Assembly: GCA_027083045.1 (NCBI GenBank)
Contig: JALWQP010000144.1
Coordinates: 1 to 13,029 of the forward strand
Length of the DNA stretch: 13,029 nucleotides
Source of the DNA: Desulfurococcales archaeon
GTDB lineage: Archaea; Thermoproteota; Thermoprotei_A; Sulfolobales; Desulfurococcaceae
Direction: 5' to 3'
Shown here: positions 6,497-13,029 of the stretch, one piece after another
Layout: each line of letters opens with the position of its first letter
How positions within the stretch are numbered: position 1 is the stretch's first letter
Notes under the pieces: generated by a model
Database searches by the model: none
Seen by the model: only the letters and a program-made list of their open reading frames with translations
Told to the model about the DNA's origin: nothing
Position numbers and translations under genes: made by a program

Positions 6497-8021
6497 ATTC
6501 TTCCTCCTCCAAACTATAGTATTCGATGAGTTTTTCGCCTAGGGAATGGATGTCGAAAACCCCTTTGTTAACGAGTGTTTGGAGGAAAGCTGTCCTTGAT
6601 GCGAGCTCTGATATTATAGTGTCTTCGTCTAGAATTTCTTTTAACCTTATAGTATTTTCTGCTATTGTCTTCACACGTGGCTCAATATCTTCATTTAACC
6701 CCGTGATCTTATGTACTCTGGTCCTATGATCTATTTCAAAGATCTCTCTGACATGTCTATGACCGTTGGTTGCATCCATAACGAATATGGACCAAATACT
6801 TCTTAGCAGATTCTTTGGTATAGATATGGGTGGTGCGGTCAGTCTTTCTATAACTGATTGTGCTGTGTCTGCGTGCATTGTCGCGAGAACGCCGTGCCCT
6901 AAACGTGATGCTTGCACTAAGAGTCTTGCCTCTCTTCCTCGTACTTCTCCTACAACTATGTAGTCTGCTCTCCGTCTAAGACTGAATTTTAGTAGATCAT
7001 ACATGTTGATGCTGAGTTTGTCTCCAATGGTGCTTACTCTTTCAACGAGTGGATCCCATAGACCTGTTGTCCCAGTTATTTCTGGTGTATCCTCTATTGT
7101 TACAACTCTTCTAGTTGGTGGAATCAGTGTTAGTAATGCTTGAAGTAACGTGGTTTTACCAGTGCTCATACCGCCTACTATTAGTATTGATCCCTTAAGC
7201 TCCAGTACAAGCCAAGCATATGCTGCTAGCTCAGCTAATATGACTTCTTGATCGATTAGTTTGGTTATAGTTATTGGTTGTGATGGTTTTTTCCTAATGA
7301 CGAAGCTACTGCCTTTACGTGAGACTTCGTGGCCAAATGTAAGTGCTAGTCTAAGGCCTTCGGGCGTTAATCCCTCGGCTATTGGTTGTGCTATGCTTAG
7401 GTGACGTCCGATGATCCTCGCTAGACTTAGAACGAGCCTATCCATGAGTTTTGGCGTTATTGCTATGTTTGTGGACATCCAGCCATACCAGCTGTACTTC
7501 CTATGAATTATACTTATGTATCTGTCTTCGCTACTCGCTGCTATCTCCTCTATGTGGGGGTCACGGGTTAGCGGGTATAGTGGACCATAACCGCTTGATA
7601 GTTTGAAATAATTATAGATAACTTCGAGGGGTTTTTCCGTATAGATCCGCTCGATTTGTCTGTCTGAAAGACTTCTTATAGTGTCTTCAATACAAGCTAT
7701 ATCTTTACAATGCGGGTTTTCCAAGTAGAGTCTAGCTATTGCTTCTATAACATCTTCTTCTAGGGCAGGCTCAGTTATCACGTATTCCAGTTTGTTCTTG
7801 TTCTTTGTTATGCGAACTGTAATTATATCGTCGATAGTGTATTCGTCTATTATGTTAAGGCTGTGTTTTTCTGCTAGTCTAGTGTCTTCAACTACTAGTT
7901 TGATAAGCTCTATAGCGTTATCTATGTCGAATGAGGAGAACGAGGATTTAAAGATCCTATTGAGTCTTATTGAATTTATTGATTTAAAAAATCTCACTGG
8001 ATTAAGACACCCCATATTCAT
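6462..8021 (-). CDS. Type II/IV secretion ATPase for pilus assembly (GspE/VirB11 superfamily)
   Basis: The 519-residue cytoplasmic ATPase would power pilin polymerisation by the neighbouring platform protein. A poorly conserved N-terminal region (1-140) precedes YGPLYPLTRDPHIEEIAAS (145-163), typical of this superfamily. The ATPase core has Walker A GGMSTGKTT (283-291) and the Asp box RVVTIEDTPEI (305-315). Walker B is YIVVGEVRGRE (354-364), and the His box is GHGVLATMHAD (375-385). All catalytic motifs look intact. The ATG is eight bases downstream of the pilin stop. No clear SD precedes it, so translation is probably coupled to the pilin gene. Met3 is an alternative start. The acidic tail LEEEEYE overlaps the next gene's ribosome binding site. 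The pilin partner upstream favours an adhesion-pilus role over an archaellum, because no other archaellum genes are present. Confidence 0.92.
   Translation of the reverse strand: MNMGCLNPVRFFKSINSIRLNRIFKSSFSSFDIDNAIELIKLVVEDTRLAEKHSLNIIDEYTIDDIITVRITKNKNKLEYVITEPALEEDVIEAIARLYLENPHCKDIACIEDTIRSLSDRQIERIYTEKPLEVIYNYFKLSSGYGPLYPLTRDPHIEEIAASSEDRYISIIHRKYSWYGWMSTNIAITPKLMDRLVLSLARIIGRHLSIAQPIAEGLTPEGLRLALTFGHEVSRKGSSFVIRKKPSQPITITKLIDQEVILAELAAYAWLVLELKGSILIVGGMSTGKTTLLQALLTLIPPTRRVVTIEDTPEITGTTGLWDPLVERVSTIGDKLSINMYDLLKFSLRRRADYIVVGEVRGREARLLVQASRLGHGVLATMHADTAQSVIERLTAPPISIPKNLLRSIWSIFVMDATNGHRHVREIFEIDHRTRVHKITGLNEDIEPRVKTIAENTIRLKEILDEDTIISELASRTAFLQTLVNKGVFDIHSLGEKLIEYYSLEEEEYESPSIFEKNN
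6503..6510 (-). promoter_or_regulatory. Strong ribosome binding site inside the ATPase gene
   Basis: On the minus strand GGAGGAGG lies six bases before the ATG of the platform-protein gene. It is made from the codons of the acidic LEEEE run near the end of the ATPase, so the upstream protein's C-terminal tail and the downstream gene's SD share the same bases. It fixes the start at 6496. Confidence 0.7.
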
Positions 8022-8029
8022 CTTGCTTA

Positions 8030-8452
8030 TTATGTTGTACTAGTCTCTTCGATCTGGACTGGCTGAGTCTGTATTCCATTATTGTAATTCACTATGACGA
8101 GGTGGTTGCCCGTTAGAAGCGATGATACAATTGTTGTGTTGTCTATAACTATGTTTATGTTCTTCGACGTGCCGGGTTTTACTAATGTATTGCTGAGGCT
8201 GAATGTGTAGTTTCCTGGGATTATTGTTATACTATTTATTGTTGCTGTTCGTGTTCCCATGTTGACTACTTGTATGTTTAGCACTGCGGTCGTCGTGTTG
8301 ACTTGGTATATCTTGGCCGAGGTTACGGCGATATTGGCGTATTCTTGGGGCGCTGAGAGGGTGTTCATCATGTAGTTGTATAGGAGTACTCCGCCAGCTA
8401 TTGTTATTATGAGTAGTATGGCTGTTGCGACAAGCGGGGATATAGCCTTCAT
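8030..8452 (-). CDS. Archaeal type IV pilin-like protein
   Basis: The 140-residue secreted protein begins MKAISPLVATAILLIITIAG. This is a short positive start plus ISPLVAT and a hydrophobic stretch (4-25), as in archaeal pilins of the Pilin_N type. A prepilin peptidase would probably cut after KA, leaving ISPL at the mature N-terminus. The common K/R-G cleavage pair is absent. The rest is Asn/Thr/Ile-rich and beta-prone, with possible N-glycosylation sequons at Asn52 (NTT), Asn81 (NYT) and Asn105 (NTT). The ATG follows GGTGG at a spacing of four bases. It is the first gene of the pilin-ATPase-platform operon, so it is the natural major or sole subunit. No prepilin peptidase gene lies in the window, so that enzyme must act from elsewhere. 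Confidence 0.85.
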   Translation of the reverse strand: MKAISPLVATAILLIITIAGGVLLYNYMMNTLSAPQEYANIAVTSAKIYQVNTTTAVLNIQVVNMGTRTATINSITIIPGNYTFSLSNTLVKPGTSKNINIVIDNTTIVSSLLTGNHLVIVNYNNGIQTQPVQIEETSTT

Positions 8453-8502
8453 GTTCCCACCGTTATAGAGGAGAAGCGTTTATGGTAAGAAGATGGGCTA
8501 TA

Positions 8503-8559
8503 TGGTTAAATACTGATGGAAGAGCCTGGGGCAATCGAAACTATTTGTTGATTTAACCA
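8503..8559. repeat. 9-bp inverted repeat in the divergent pilin/top6B intergenic region
   Basis: TGGTTAAAT (8503-8511) and ATTTAACCA (8551-8559) are perfect inverted copies 39 bases apart in the 163-bp gap between the divergent genes. An overlapping pair, ATACTG (8510-8515) and CAGTAT (8558-8563), is also inverted. The left arm overlaps the probable TATA element of the pilin operon. The layout would suit a regulator that binds both arms, or two TATA-like elements with similar sequence. I cannot tell which. Confidence 0.45.
8505..8513 (-). promoter_or_regulatory. Probable TATA box of the pilus operon
   Basis: On the minus strand the sequence reads CAGTATTTAACC, a reasonable archaeal TATA element. 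It lies about 55 bases upstream of the pilin ATG, giving a predicted leader of about 30 nt that would include the SD GGTGG. It coincides with the left arm of the inverted repeat. Confidence 0.38.
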
Positions 8560-8570
8560 GTATCTTAAAA

Positions 8571-8580
8571 GTAATTATAA
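8571..8580 (+). promoter_or_regulatory. Probable TATA box of top6BA
   Basis: GTAATTATAA, preceded by the A-rich CTTAAAA, lies about 40 bases upstream of the top6B ATG. It predicts a start near 8600 and a short leader of about 15 nt. The sequence before the ATG is G-rich (GGGGTTGGGGG) and may serve as a loose SD. Confidence 0.38.
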
Positions 8581-8615
8581 GGGGATATTTTTTAGGGTAA
8601 AAGGGGTTGGGGGTA

Positions 8616-10211
8616 ATGAGTGCTGCCGCGCCGGCAGAACGCTACAGGGCTATCAGCCCTGCAGAGTTCTTCTACAAGTATAGGGAGATAGCAGGCTTCT
8701 CTAATCCTGCTAGAGCACTATATCAGGCTGTAAGGGAGTTTGTGGAAAATGCTCTTGATGCTACGGATTCCCATGGAATACTACCTAATATTAAGATCAT
8801 TATCGAAAAGGCTGATGAGAATAGGGAATTCTATAGAGTAACTGTTGAGGATAATGGTATAGGGCTTCCCCCACATGTAGTACCCGAGGCATTTGGTAGA
8901 GTACTTTTCAGCTCAAAATATATTCTGAGACAAACACGTGGAATGTTTGGTTTGGGAGCGAAGGTAGCTATTCTTTATGGGCAGATGACGACGGGTAGGC
9001 CTGTCGAGGTAATAACTAGCCAGCCTAATCTCAGGAGAATCTATTACTTCAAGCTAAGAATAGATATCAACAAGAATGAGCCCATAATTATTGAGCGTGG
9101 TAGTTGGCGTAAGAACAGGGATTGGCATGGCACGATAGTTTCGATGACGCTTGAAGGTGATTGGAGCAGAGCCAAACAGAGGATAAAAGACTACATACTG
9201 CGAACAGCCGTTGTAACACCCTATGCAAATATTGTTTTCATGACCCCTGATGGTGAGATATATTATTATGAGCGCGTAATCGATAAGCTTCCTCGGCCAC
9301 CGAAAGAGGTTAAACCGCATCCGTACGGCGTTGATCTCGAGCTCATGAAGAGAATAAGGGATGGCGGCTCGTTCTCCACAGTCAAGGAAATGCTCATGAA
9401 GAGCTTTCAAGGAATAGGCAAGGTCACGGCGTCATCACTTCTCGAAATAGCTGGTATAAGCCCTGATCTAAGCCCCAAATCCCTTAGTGACAGACAACTA
9501 CTTGAACTAGTAAATGCTATGAAAAACTATAAGAGATTTAGAGCTCCAACATCAGAGGCATTATCCCCACTAGGCGAAGAAGTCATAAAAGCAGGGCTCA
9601 AGAGAATCTATGAACCTGAATTTGTCGAAGCGGTTACGAGGAAGCCATCTGCCTATCAGGGTCACCCCTTCATCGTTGAGGTAGGAATAGCTTTTGGCGG
9701 TAAGGTACCTCTGAGCAGCGATAAGTATCCAACCCTCCTTAGATACGCCAATAAAATACCGTTGCTCTACGATGAGGGAAGTGATGTAAGCACAGCAGTC
9801 GTTAAGGAAGACATATCATGGGATCAATACCTCGTTAAATTGCCTGCTCCCATAATCGTTCTAGTTCATATATGTAGCACAAAAGTTCCGTTCAAGGGCG
9901 TCGGCAAAGAAAGTATTGCGGATGTCAAGGAGATCAGGAATGAGATAAAGCTTGCAATACAAGAGGTTGCACGAAGACTAAGGGTATACCTGTCTAAGAA
10001 GCTTAAGGAGGAGGAGAAGAAAAAGAGGGTTGTAAGCCTAGCGAAATATGTTCCGGAAATAGTGAGGGCTCTTACCATAATCCTGGGTGACGGGCAGGGT
10101 GTGAAAGCAGAGCTTCTTGAAGAAAAATTAGTTGAAATAGTATCACTTCGAACAGGTATACCTAAGGATGAAGTGCATAATGTTGTTAAGAGCGTTGAAA
10201 TAGGCGTATAA
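8616..10211 (+). CDS. top6B: DNA topoisomerase VI subunit B
   Basis: The 531-residue protein is the ATPase subunit of the type IIB topoisomerase that relaxes and decatenates DNA as an A2B2 enzyme. The GHKL ATPase domain has the N box EFVENALDA (41-49), the DNGIG loop (79-83) and TRGMFGLGAK (107-116). An H2TH-like insertion (about 240-310) contains GIGKVTASSLLEIAGI. The transducer domain (about 311-531) contains STKVPFKGVGKES, where the ATP-sensing lysine loop is expected. The length agrees with the Sulfolobus subunit of about 530 residues. An in-frame TTG lies three codons upstream at 8607. ATG 8616 fits the family N-terminus better, though SD evidence is weak. The top6A gene follows after 13 bases. 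Confidence 0.96.
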   Translation: MSAAAPAERYRAISPAEFFYKYREIAGFSNPARALYQAVREFVENALDATDSHGILPNIKIIIEKADENREFYRVTVEDNGIGLPPHVVPEAFGRVLFSSKYILRQTRGMFGLGAKVAILYGQMTTGRPVEVITSQPNLRRIYYFKLRIDINKNEPIIIERGSWRKNRDWHGTIVSMTLEGDWSRAKQRIKDYILRTAVVTPYANIVFMTPDGEIYYYERVIDKLPRPPKEVKPHPYGVDLELMKRIRDGGSFSTVKEMLMKSFQGIGKVTASSLLEIAGISPDLSPKSLSDRQLLELVNAMKNYKRFRAPTSEALSPLGEEVIKAGLKRIYEPEFVEAVTRKPSAYQGHPFIVEVGIAFGGKVPLSSDKYPTLLRYANKIPLLYDEGSDVSTAVVKEDISWDQYLVKLPAPIIVLVHICSTKVPFKGVGKESIADVKEIRNEIKLAIQEVARRLRVYLSKKLKEEEKKKRVVSLAKYVPEIVRALTIILGDGQGVKAELLEEKLVEIVSLRTGIPKDEVHNVVKSVEIGV

Positions 10212-10224
10212 CGGGTGAGCCTAG

Positions 10225-11529
10225 ATGGCAATATCGTCAGTTGACAAGTATGCGAGACAGAAGAGCCTCGAGATACTGAGGGAAAAATTTGCATTAGTAG
10301 CTAAAAGAATACTTGAGGGCAAAAAACCCGTATTGGTAATGCCCAAAAGAGTTCTAAGTAACACAATATATGATATGAATAAGAAGCTTCTCCTTTTGGG
10401 CCCAGAGATGAAAAGACGTAGTCTCCTCGATGTCAATGAAGCTAGGAAATTTATGCAGACACTGTTAATGGCATCAATAATTTATGAGGCCCTCGTTAAT
10501 GACGAATACCCGACCATACGTGATCTCTACTACAGAGGAAAACACACGATTAGCTATCGCGACATATCGGGTAAATTACATCATGAGAACACCTGGGATG
10601 AACAGAGAGAATCAGATGCTGTGATAAGGGATATTGAGGTATTTCTTGGCGTACTAAGAGAAGAGATGCTGATCTTGAGTAAGGAAAAAGGAAAAGTTGT
10701 AGGTAATTTGATCATCAAGAGCGGCGATGATGTTATTGATCTAAGCAGGATGGGGCATGGCGCCTATGCTATAGAGCCTACACCAGACCTGATAGAATTC
10801 AAGGATATTGATGCTGAATTTGTTCTCGTCGTCGAGAAGGATGCTGTGTTCCAGCAGTTGCACAGATATGGCTTCTGGAAAAAGTATAAGGCAATACTTA
10901 TAACTAGTGCGGGCCAGCCCGACAGAGCAACACGTAGATTCGTCAGAAGGCTAAGCGAGGAATTAAAACTACCAATATACATACTTACAGACGCAGATCC
11001 TTATGGATGGTATATATATAGTGTGTTCAAAATAGGTTCAATAACATTATCATATGAGAGTGAAAGACTAGCTACTCCCAATGCAAAATTCATAGGAGTA
11101 TCGATGACCGACATCTTCGGCGAAGAAGAAGCTGCCAAGAATATTAACAAACTTGCATCAATTTTTGGAAAAGAAATCAAGGAGGTTATATCGAAGCCTA
11201 AGAAGAAAGCGTATCTCTCGGAAAAGGAGAGAAGAAACTATATCATCAAGGCCAAGAAAAAAGACGTTGAGAGAGCAGTGGAGTTGATAGGCTACGATGT
11301 AGCAGATAAACTGATAAGAAATCCAGAGATCAAGAAGTATATTCGTCAGAAGAAACTTGGAGTATCAGGCTATCCATGGTTTAGAACGCCCGAGTGGATC
11401 AAAGAAATCAGTATATTCTTCTCAAAACTGGCCAAGCTGGAGATCGAGGCCATGGCTAGTAAGGGACTAAAGTTCCTGGCTGACACATACATACCAACGA
11501 AGATCGAGACAGGCGACTGGATTGATTAG
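10225..11529 (+). CDS. top6A: DNA topoisomerase VI subunit A (Spo11-like)
   Basis: The 434-residue catalytic subunit makes the DNA double-strand break. The winged-helix/CAP domain carries YPTIRDLYYRGKHTI (95-109). The second tyrosine of the pair (Tyr103) is the likely nucleophile by comparison with known Top6A/Spo11 proteins. NTWDEQRESDAVIRDIEV (122-139) is a strongly conserved family stretch. The Toprim metal-binding residues are visible as Glu204 in VLVVEKDAVF and Asp256/Asp258 in TDADPYGWYIY. The protein is somewhat longer than the roughly 390 residues I recall for Sulfolobus. The ATG follows GGTGA at a spacing of six bases, 13 bases after the top6B stop, so the two subunits are almost certainly translated from one mRNA. 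The stop lies six bases from the convergent transporter gene. Confidence 0.96.
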   Translation: MAISSVDKYARQKSLEILREKFALVAKRILEGKKPVLVMPKRVLSNTIYDMNKKLLLLGPEMKRRSLLDVNEARKFMQTLLMASIIYEALVNDEYPTIRDLYYRGKHTISYRDISGKLHHENTWDEQRESDAVIRDIEVFLGVLREEMLILSKEKGKVVGNLIIKSGDDVIDLSRMGHGAYAIEPTPDLIEFKDIDAEFVLVVEKDAVFQQLHRYGFWKKYKAILITSAGQPDRATRRFVRRLSEELKLPIYILTDADPYGWYIYSVFKIGSITLSYESERLATPNAKFIGVSMTDIFGEEEAAKNINKLASIFGKEIKEVISKPKKKAYLSEKERRNYIIKAKKKDVERAVELIGYDVADKLIRNPEIKKYIRQKKLGVSGYPWFRTPEWIKEISIFFSKLAKLEIEAMASKGLKFLADTYIPTKIETGDWID

Positions 11530-11535
11530 TGAAAA

Positions 11536-12822
11536 TTATACGTTCTTCTTCCAGCTGGCCTCATGTGTTGGTTGATCCAGAACTTCTAGATAGCCTCTAA
11601 TAAGATACTCTATATTATTTATAGCGTTACCGCCACGACCTTTCCAAACAACTATCTTGTGACGCAATAAGAGGGAATATGCGATTTCACCAATATTCTT
11701 CACAATTACATCGGTTACACCCATATTGTGAAGGTTCTCGGCGATTTCAGCTCCTCTCAAGAGACTCTGTGGAACATTGATATTAGTTCCTTTCCTTGGT
11801 GGGCGGCCGAGTAATGTGTTCTTGCTAATAATTTGTTTGCCGATTATCTGCTCATTATTTACTTCAACTATGAGGAAATAAGGCGCCTTGCCAAAATGGT
11901 CAGATAGCGATGGATTCGGGCCTGCATCTTCTACTGGTACCGCAACTTTTAGACGACTCCTAATGGTTGGCTTAACTGTCACAATAATGTATTTCACATC
12001 CTCAAATCTCTTACGAATATTTTCTTCGATACATCTAGTCAAGCGCCCAATAGATTCCAGCGTATTTAAGGGGTGCGAACGTAATAGCATCTCGACAAAA
12101 ACAATAGGACCTGCCCATCTCGCCTTCAGATCAATCAGCTCTGCTTTACCCATAATCAGTTCTTGTAGATAATTTTTCAGTTCTTCCAAGAACTTCTTAT
12201 CTTTCGGCAGATCTAGGATTGCTAGGATAGATTCATGGGCAGCCTCGTAGGCGGCCAGTAATAGACCTATAAGAGCAATAATCAATGATAATGTATAGAT
12301 GAGCCCGTAACGTGTGATCACAAACAACAGTAGTCCAAATGTAACGGAAGAAGTTTCAATAACATCAACAAACATATGTGCAGCATCTGCCTTCAGCGAT
12401 GGAGAATGCAGGATATAGGCAGATTTGTATTTGGACAGGACGGACAACACTAGTAAAGGTATTGTTGATGCTTGGACTAGGAGTACAGTAAGATTAGGTG
12501 TTGATGGCTTATGAAATATTTCATCTATGCTTGTGAAAAGCGTAAATAAGATGATCATGCTCAAGAGGATAGCTACTAGGTCTTCTAGTTTATATAGCCC
12601 ATAGGGAAACCTCTGAGAAATGGATGATCTTACAACAAATATTGTGAAAACAATAAAGAACGAGATCACAGTATCTATAAGTGCATGGAACCCCTCAATA
12701 TTTAATACAGGGCTATCAAGTAACGTTCCCGCAGTAATCCTCATCGCCGAGATCATAAATAGAAAGATAAATGATAAAACTAGAAAAAATAATGCTCTCC
12801 GCGGTATCTGTAAAGTATTCAA
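11536..12822 (-). CDS. CDF-family cation efflux protein fused to a NifX/NifB-like domain
   Basis: Residues 1-205 form a cation diffusion facilitator membrane domain of about six hydrophobic segments. It has the two paired metal-site motifs, FHALIDTVISF (His46/Asp50) and KADAAHMFVDVIET (Asp146, His149, Asp153), plus FPYGLYKLEDLVAI (72-85). Such proteins export Zn2+, Fe2+, Mn2+ or similar ions in exchange for protons. Residues about 205-285 resemble the CDF cytoplasmic domain. Residues 291-420 begin LKVAVPVEDAGPNPSLSDHF and contain FGKAPYFLIVEV and VKNIGEIAYSLLLRHKIVV. They match the dinitrogenase iron-molybdenum cofactor-binding (NifX/NifB-like) domain, which may sense or buffer metal. The start codon is TTG, fixed by a strong SD at 12833-12827, and the next Met is residue 23, inside the first membrane segment. 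The transported metal cannot be read from the sequence. Confidence 0.88.
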   Translation of the reverse strand: MNTLQIPRRALFFLVLSFIFLFMISAMRITAGTLLDSPVLNIEGFHALIDTVISFFIVFTIFVVRSSISQRFPYGLYKLEDLVAILLSMIILFTLFTSIDEIFHKPSTPNLTVLLVQASTIPLLVLSVLSKYKSAYILHSPSLKADAAHMFVDVIETSSVTFGLLLFVITRYGLIYTLSLIIALIGLLLAAYEAAHESILAILDLPKDKKFLEELKNYLQELIMGKAELIDLKARWAGPIVFVEMLLRSHPLNTLESIGRLTRCIEENIRKRFEDVKYIIVTVKPTIRSRLKVAVPVEDAGPNPSLSDHFGKAPYFLIVEVNNEQIIGKQIISKNTLLGRPPRKGTNINVPQSLLRGAEIAENLHNMGVTDVIVKNIGEIAYSLLLRHKIVVWKGRGGNAINNIEYLIRGYLEVLDQPTHEASWKKNV

Positions 12823-12826
12823 ACTA

Positions 12827-12833
12827 GATCACC
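12827..12833 (-). promoter_or_regulatory. SD sequence fixing the TTG start of the CDF gene
   Basis: On the minus strand GGTGATC, an excellent match to the complement of archaeal 16S rRNA 3' ends, lies four bases before the TTG at 12822. No ATG or GTG is placed better, so the rare start codon is likely real. Confidence 0.65.
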
Positions 12834-13029
12834 GCTCATCGGATTATATTGTCATAACTATATTGTTCCACTGCACAAAATATCTATTCATCCCAAAAAG
12901 GTTAAAGTATCTCCATAAGGAAATCGGGTAGATTGGCACAATTAGAACTGTAATATCATTATTTAACACTCTCAAGTTCTCTATTTCTCTATATTATTTA
13001 TTGTTTGTACTTTTTACTAGTGATTTTGG
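12834..13029. other. AT-rich non-coding region with a possible CDF promoter
   Basis: This stretch of nearly 200 bases at the right edge holds no convincing coding frame on either strand. On the minus strand, CAATATAGTT (12865-12856) lies about 39 bases before the CDF start and could be its TATA box, giving a leader just long enough to include the SD. A pyrimidine-rich, T-rich tract occupies 12970-13020 on the plus strand. I see no RNA gene here. Confidence 0.35.

Noticed and set aside
4982..8452. Archaellum operon
   Set aside because: Only a pilin, an ATPase and a platform protein are present. The pilin lacks archaellin features, and no other archaellum genes are present.
9054..10294. Antisense frames opposite top6B
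   Set aside because: The translated products are low-complexity mirror images of conserved Top6B coding sequence with no family resemblance.
10552..10780. Insertion in Top6A after the catalytic tyrosine
   Set aside because: I first took the stretch after GKHTI as extra, but it contains NTWDEQRESDAVIRDIEV, which is standard in Top6A.
12834..13029. C/D box guide RNA or other small RNA at the right edge
   Set aside because: I looked for C (RTGATGA) and D (CTGA) boxes at suitable spacing on both strands and found none.
1..13029. CRISPR array, insertion sequence, prophage or defence island
   Set aside because: No regularly spaced repeats, transposase, integrase, terminal repeats or defence-type domains are visible.

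Overview
The window looks like chromosomal DNA of a hyperthermophilic crenarchaeon, probably Desulfurococcales or a close relative. Several features support this. There is a tRNA with a bulge-helix-bulge intron and a tRNA-intron endonuclease subunit that has lost catalytic residues, a heteromeric arrangement typical of Crenarchaeota. It also has topoisomerase VI, archaeal-type pilin machinery, TATA-box promoters, and Shine-Dalgarno (SD) sequences of the GGTG/GGTGA type. The placement at order level is inference.

Layout. 1-385, minus strand: the 5' part of a small SWIM zinc-finger protein gene running off the left edge, preceded by an intron-containing tRNA-Pro(CGG). 424-1494, minus: mtnA (methylthioribose-1-phosphate isomerase). 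Divergent from it, 1589-5045, plus: a tRNA-splicing endonuclease subunit, hisS and rtcB. 4982-8452, minus: a three-gene type IV pilus operon (pilin, secretion ATPase, membrane platform protein), whose last gene overlaps the 3' end of rtcB tail to tail by 64 bp. 8616-11529, plus: top6B-top6A. 11536-12822, minus: a CDF-type metal transporter fused to a NifX/NifB-like domain. 12834-13029: AT-rich non-coding DNA with a probable promoter.

How the genes fit together. Within 5 kb the left half holds an intron-containing tRNA, a subunit of the enzyme that excises such introns, and RtcB, the ligase that joins the exon halves. HisRS lies between the two enzymes. The pilus operon has its own divergent promoter region shared with top6BA, which carries a 9-bp inverted repeat. 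The two subunits of topoisomerase VI are adjacent and probably co-transcribed.

Most of the window is housekeeping and surface-structure genes of known families. I see no CRISPR array, transposon, prophage or clearly new multi-gene system. The most noteworthy items are the tRNA-splicing neighbourhood, the degenerate endonuclease subunit, the minimal pilus locus with a non-canonical prepilin cleavage site, the CDF-NifX fusion, and two intergenic inverted repeats.
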